Below are positions 6,459 to 8,929 of a stretch of DNA of 8,929 bases, piece after piece. Under the pieces are notes generated by a model. That model worked only from the letters and a program-made list of their open reading frames with translations. It did not search any database and was not told the DNA's origin. This stretch comes from Comamonas sp. (GTDB lineage: Bacteria; Pseudomonadota; Gammaproteobacteria; Burkholderiales; Burkholderiaceae_C). Made by a program: the position numbers and the translations under genes. How positions within the stretch are numbered: position 1 is the stretch's first letter; each line of letters begins with the position of its first letter. The DNA lies in the NCBI GenBank assembly GCA_018384835.1, contig JAHAYB010000231.1, positions 1-8,929 of the forward strand, written 5' to 3'.

Positions 6459-7474
6459 ATACCACCACTAACGCCGATTCCGCCCCAGCCACCTCGCGCC
6501 CCTGCGCCATCCTGCTGTGCAATCTGGGCACGCCTGATGCACCCACACCGGCGGCGCTGCGCCGCTATCTGGGCGAGTTTCTATCCGACCCCAGAGTGGT
6601 AGAAATCCCCCGCCTGCTGTGGCAAGTTATTTTGCGCGGGGTGATTTTGCAAGTGCGTCCGCGCAAGGCCGCTGCCAAATACGCCACCATCTGGACAGAG
6701 CAAGGCTCCCCCCTGGCAGTATGGACGCATCGCCAAGCGCAGCTATTGCAAGAGCGCCTACAACCCTGGGGCATTCCCGTGCTGCCCGCCATGCGCTACG
6801 GCCAGCCCGCCATCGCCAAGCAATTGCAAACCCTGCAAGGCCAGGGCGTGCAGCGCGTGCTGGTGCTGCCCCTCTACCCGCAATACTGCGCGGCCACCAC
6901 AGCCAGCGTGTTTGATGCGGTGGCTGCATGGGTGGGGCGCTCGCGCCACTATCCAGAACTGCGCTTTGTTAACGACTATTGCGACCACCCTGGCTACATC
7001 GCCGCCTTGGCCGAGAGCGTGCGCCAGCACTGGCAGCAAAAAGGGCAACGCGCCGAACACTTGGTGATGAGCTTTCACGGCATTCCCCAACGCAACGTAG
7101 AGCTGGGCGACCCCTACGCCGCCCAATGCCAGCGCAGCGCCGCACTACTGGCACAGGCGCTGGGGCTGGAGCCGCAGGCGTACAGCGTTACCTTCCAATC
7201 GCGCGTTGGCCCGGCGCAATGGCTGCAACCCTATACCGAGCCAACCGTGCAAGCCCTGGCGCAAGCAGGCACACGCAGCGTAGAGCTGATTTGCCCCGGC
7301 TTTGCCAGCGACTGCCTGGAGACGCTGGAAGAAATCAACATGGAAGTGCGCCAAGCCTTTATGCAGGCAGGCGGCCAGGCATTCGACTACATCCCCTGCC
7401 TGAACGACAGCAGCAGCGGTATGGATATGCTGGCCGAGCTGGCGCAAGCCCAGCTCTGCCTCAACCCTCGCTGA
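6455..7474 (+). CDS. hemH: Ferrochelatase (protoporphyrin ferrochelatase)
   Basis: Last step of classical haem synthesis: inserts Fe(2+) into protoporphyrin IX at the inner face of the cytoplasmic membrane. The 339 residues carry LLCNLGTPDAPTPAALRRYL (20-39) at the N-terminus, the RYGQP segment (114-118), LPLYPQY (138-144), the ferrochelatase signature VMSFHGIP (204-211) with catalytic His208 followed by GDPY (218-221), QSRVGPAQWLQPYT (248-261), and CPGFASDCLETLEEI (280-294), which holds the conserved acidic residue Glu289. The ATG overlaps the epimerase stop as ATGA, so translation is probably coupled and the gene is the third member of the putative light-controlled run. Whether this is the only hemH in the genome cannot be seen; if a second copy exists elsewhere, this would be the light-inducible one. 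Confidence 0.97.
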   Translation: MNTTTNADSAPATSRPCAILLCNLGTPDAPTPAALRRYLGEFLSDPRVVEIPRLLWQVILRGVILQVRPRKAAAKYATIWTEQGSPLAVWTHRQAQLLQERLQPWGIPVLPAMRYGQPAIAKQLQTLQGQGVQRVLVLPLYPQYCAATTASVFDAVAAWVGRSRHYPELRFVNDYCDHPGYIAALAESVRQHWQQKGQRAEHLVMSFHGIPQRNVELGDPYAAQCQRSAALLAQALGLEPQAYSVTFQSRVGPAQWLQPYTEPTVQALAQAGTRSVELICPGFASDCLETLEEINMEVRQAFMQAGGQAFDYIPCLNDSSSGMDMLAELAQAQLCLNPR

Positions 7475-7565
7475 TGGCTTGCTGGCCTGCCCCAGCTTGT
7501 TGTTCGCCTGCCCATGTTACATTTTTCGCCACCCCACCCTGGCAGATTATTTATGACATTCGGAC

Positions 7566-8588
7566 ATGGCATTCATCGAGTTCAGCACCCAGCACTACCC
7601 CCAACATGAGCGCACAGACATCGCACGGGAAACCTGCGCCACCATGTCCAGCATCGCCCCAGATATTGAGGATGGCGGCGCACTGGATTTAAGCGTCCGC
7701 ATCCGCTTGCTGCCCGGCGTATCTGTGGCCTTGTTTGAATCCTCGCCCATACGCGTTACCCGCAGCGCCCAGCAGCTTGCCGATGGCAATGACGATGTGC
7801 TGCTATTTCTCAACCCCGGCAGCCCCCCAGGCCATGCCCCAAGCCCGGCCTGGACGGTGCGCCAGCACCAGTTAGGCGAGCAGGGTGAAGCCGTCTGCAC
7901 CAGCCTGTCGGGCTGCCTGGCGCTTAATGAGCGCAGCGGAACCACCCAGTTTCACCTTCCCAACTCCCGCTGCCTGCTGCTGGCCTTCCCGCGCGAGCGC
8001 CTAATGCCGCAGATTGCCAACATCGACCACGCTCTGCGGCACAACCTCCCCAGCAACACCCTGGCCTTGCGGCTGCTGACCCAGCAGGCATTGGCATTAA
8101 CCCAACAGGCCGCCAACCACCCCCAGCAAACCGACGATGCCGCCCACCTACACCTGAGCCAGCAATTGCTGGATTTAAGCGTTCTAGCCGTGGGAGCCAC
8201 CCCCCAAGCACAGGCACGCGCCAACGCACGCGGGCTGCGGCAAGTACGGCTCAAAGCCATCATGGCTGACTTGCGCATTCATGCTGGGCGGGGCGATTTA
8301 ACGCTGGAATGGGTGGCCGCACGCCACGGCATCTCTGCCAGCTACGTTCGCGCCCTGTTTGCGCAACAGCACACCACCTTTAGCGACTACCTGCTAGGGC
8401 TGCGCCTGCAACGCACCTTTGAGCGCTTGAGCAGCCCCCGCTACGCGGGCTGCACGGTTAGCACTATCGCGTATGACGCGGGCTTTAATAACCTGTCTTG
8501 GTTCTACCGCGCCTTCAAGCAGCGCTTTGGCATCGCCCCTGGAGAGGCACGGCAGCCCGCCGCTTACACCCATTCAGAGCCGTTGTAA
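7566..8588 (+). CDS. AraC-family transcriptional regulator
   Basis: A 340-residue regulator. The C-terminal 110 residues (about 223-332) form the AraC/XylS DNA-binding domain: first helix-turn-helix LTLEWVAARHGISASYVRAL (245-264), the linking helix with FSDYLLGLRLQRTFERL (272-288), and the second helix-turn-helix VSTIAYDAGFNNLSWFYRAF (298-317) followed by FKQRFGIAPGEAR. The N-terminal half (about 40-170) is strand-rich and resembles the AraC_binding_2 type of sensor domain; its ligand is unknown. The start at ATG 7566 has no clear Shine-Dalgarno. It lies 91 bp after hemH and 5' of a putative two-partner-secretion transporter on the same strand, so it may control that gene. A role in the light response is possible but unsupported. 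Confidence 0.9.
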   Translation: MAFIEFSTQHYPQHERTDIARETCATMSSIAPDIEDGGALDLSVRIRLLPGVSVALFESSPIRVTRSAQQLADGNDDVLLFLNPGSPPGHAPSPAWTVRQHQLGEQGEAVCTSLSGCLALNERSGTTQFHLPNSRCLLLAFPRERLMPQIANIDHALRHNLPSNTLALRLLTQQALALTQQAANHPQQTDDAAHLHLSQQLLDLSVLAVGATPQAQARANARGLRQVRLKAIMADLRIHAGRGDLTLEWVAARHGISASYVRALFAQQHTTFSDYLLGLRLQRTFERLSSPRYAGCTVSTIAYDAGFNNLSWFYRAFKQRFGIAPGEARQPAAYTHSEPL

Positions 8589-8731
8589 ATAAAAAATTGT
8601 CAATAATTTTGTAGCAATTTGCGCCACAGTAGCGCTTAGTGGAAGCGTGTTACCCCCCTGCCATCCTAGCCTTCGGGGATGACTACAGCATCTACCACTT
8701 CCTCTAAGCCCTGCCCACCGCCCCATCCGGG
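8589..8731 (+). promoter_or_regulatory. AT-rich leader with inverted repeats between the AraC regulator and the transporter gene
   Basis: The first 35 bases are much more AT-rich than the surroundings. They contain TTGTCA (8597-8602, five of six to a -35 box; no convincing -10 at the right distance), the 9-bp palindrome ATTGTCAAT (8596-8604), and the inverted repeat AAATTG / CAATTT (8594-8599 and 8615-8620). Further on, a small hairpin CGCTT-AGTGG-AAGCG (8633-8647) is not followed by a T-run and is not a good terminator. A promoter or operator for the downstream gene is plausible. The stretch from 8679 also contains the probable displaced start of that gene. Confidence 0.35.
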
Positions 8732-8929
8732 TTGACCCTGCTTGCCGCCCTGCTGCTGGCCGCTCCTACCGCCCTCCAGGCGCAGCCCGTGCCGGATGCA
8801 GGCTCCCTCCAGCGCGAAGCCCAGCGCCACCTGCAAGCACCGCGCAGCAGCACACCCGCCCCACAGGCCGCCCCCGCCGCCGCACCCATGCCGGCGGATG
8901 CCAAGGCCGTGCGCGTTACCGTGCGGCAC
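8679..8929 (+). CDS. Putative two-partner-secretion transporter (TpsB, FhaC/ShlB family) N-terminus, 3' partial, apparent frameshift
   Basis: From 8732 to the right edge one frame reads as the start of an exported protein: LTLLAALLLAAPTALQA, a signal-peptide core with an AxA-like cleavage site, then QPVPDAGSLQREAQRHLQA, a Pro/Ala-rich linker and AVRVTVRH. This order (DAGxLQR helix, proline-rich linker, then the strand entering POTRA) is typical of FhaC/ShlB/HecB outer-membrane transporters that export a TpsA exoprotein. In this frame only TTG 8732 or a CTG upstream is available before the TAA at 8705. ATG 8679 in another frame gives MTTASTTSSKPCPPPHPG and meets TGA at 8733. One extra G in the GGG at 8729-8731 would join both into a complete 35-residue signal peptide. 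Either the gene is disrupted, the sequence has a one-base error, or translation starts at TTG 8732. The family call rests on only about 66 residues. Confidence 0.6.

Noticed and set aside
7475..7565. Promoter or terminator in the hemH-AraC spacer
   Set aside because: I found no GC-rich hairpin with a T-tract and no -35/-10 pair at acceptable spacing; TTACAT (7517-7522) lacks a partner.
6979..7692. Plus-strand open frame of 237 codons overlapping hemH and the start of the AraC gene
   Set aside because: It is an out-of-frame reading of hemH carried on into the spacer; the product is Arg/Ala/Pro-rich and shows none of the expected motifs.
8633..8647. Hairpin CGCTT-AGTGG-AAGCG as a terminator for the AraC gene
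   Set aside because: The stem is only 5 bp and no T-run follows, so it does not meet the usual picture of an intrinsic terminator.
8666..8929. Minus-strand open frame at the right edge
   Set aside because: The product is mostly Gly/Ala/Arg/Cys low complexity, while the plus strand reads as a signal peptide followed by a TpsB-like N-terminus.

Overview
The window (8,929 bp, GC-rich) looks like chromosomal DNA of a betaproteobacterium in the Burkholderiales, most likely near the Comamonadaceae. The main reason is the MoaA protein, whose N-terminal extension and body resemble the forms I recall from that family. The CoA-type Nudix protein and the small outer-membrane-like protein fit the same background. 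All taxonomic and family calls come from reading motifs; no search was run.

Layout, left to right: (1) a CoA-pyrophosphatase-type Nudix hydrolase, cut by the left edge; (2) an exported, probably beta-barrel protein whose stop codon overlaps the TTG start of moaA (molybdenum cofactor GTP 3',8-cyclase); (3) convergent to moaA, a class I DNA photolyase gene (phrB) on the minus strand; (4) divergent from phrB across about 79 bp, a plus-strand run of three closely packed genes: a MerR-type regulator with an intact B12-binding domain (LitR/CarH type), a TIGR01777 (YfcH-like) epimerase and ferrochelatase (hemH); (5) an AraC-family regulator; (6) at the right edge, the start of a gene that looks like a two-partner-secretion transporter (FhaC/ShlB type), whose reading frame seems broken near the signal peptide.

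The centre of interest is block 3-4, a compact light-response module. The regulator carries both adenosylcobalamin signatures of the CarH/LitR photoreceptors (W-x9-EH and ExHxxG). The phrB-litR spacer holds a perfect 13-bp palindrome and a 9-bp direct repeat spaced exactly 21 bp, good candidates for its operator. A likely working model, which is inference, is this: in the dark the B12-loaded regulator represses both directions; light releases it; photolyase then repairs UV dimers while ferrochelatase converts photosensitising protoporphyrin IX to haem. The epimerase is an uncharacterised partner. The residue matching the Thermus CarH His132, next to the conserved Trp, is Ala here.

No tRNA, rRNA, CRISPR array, insertion sequence or phage gene was seen. 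No gene-free stretch exceeds 300 bp.
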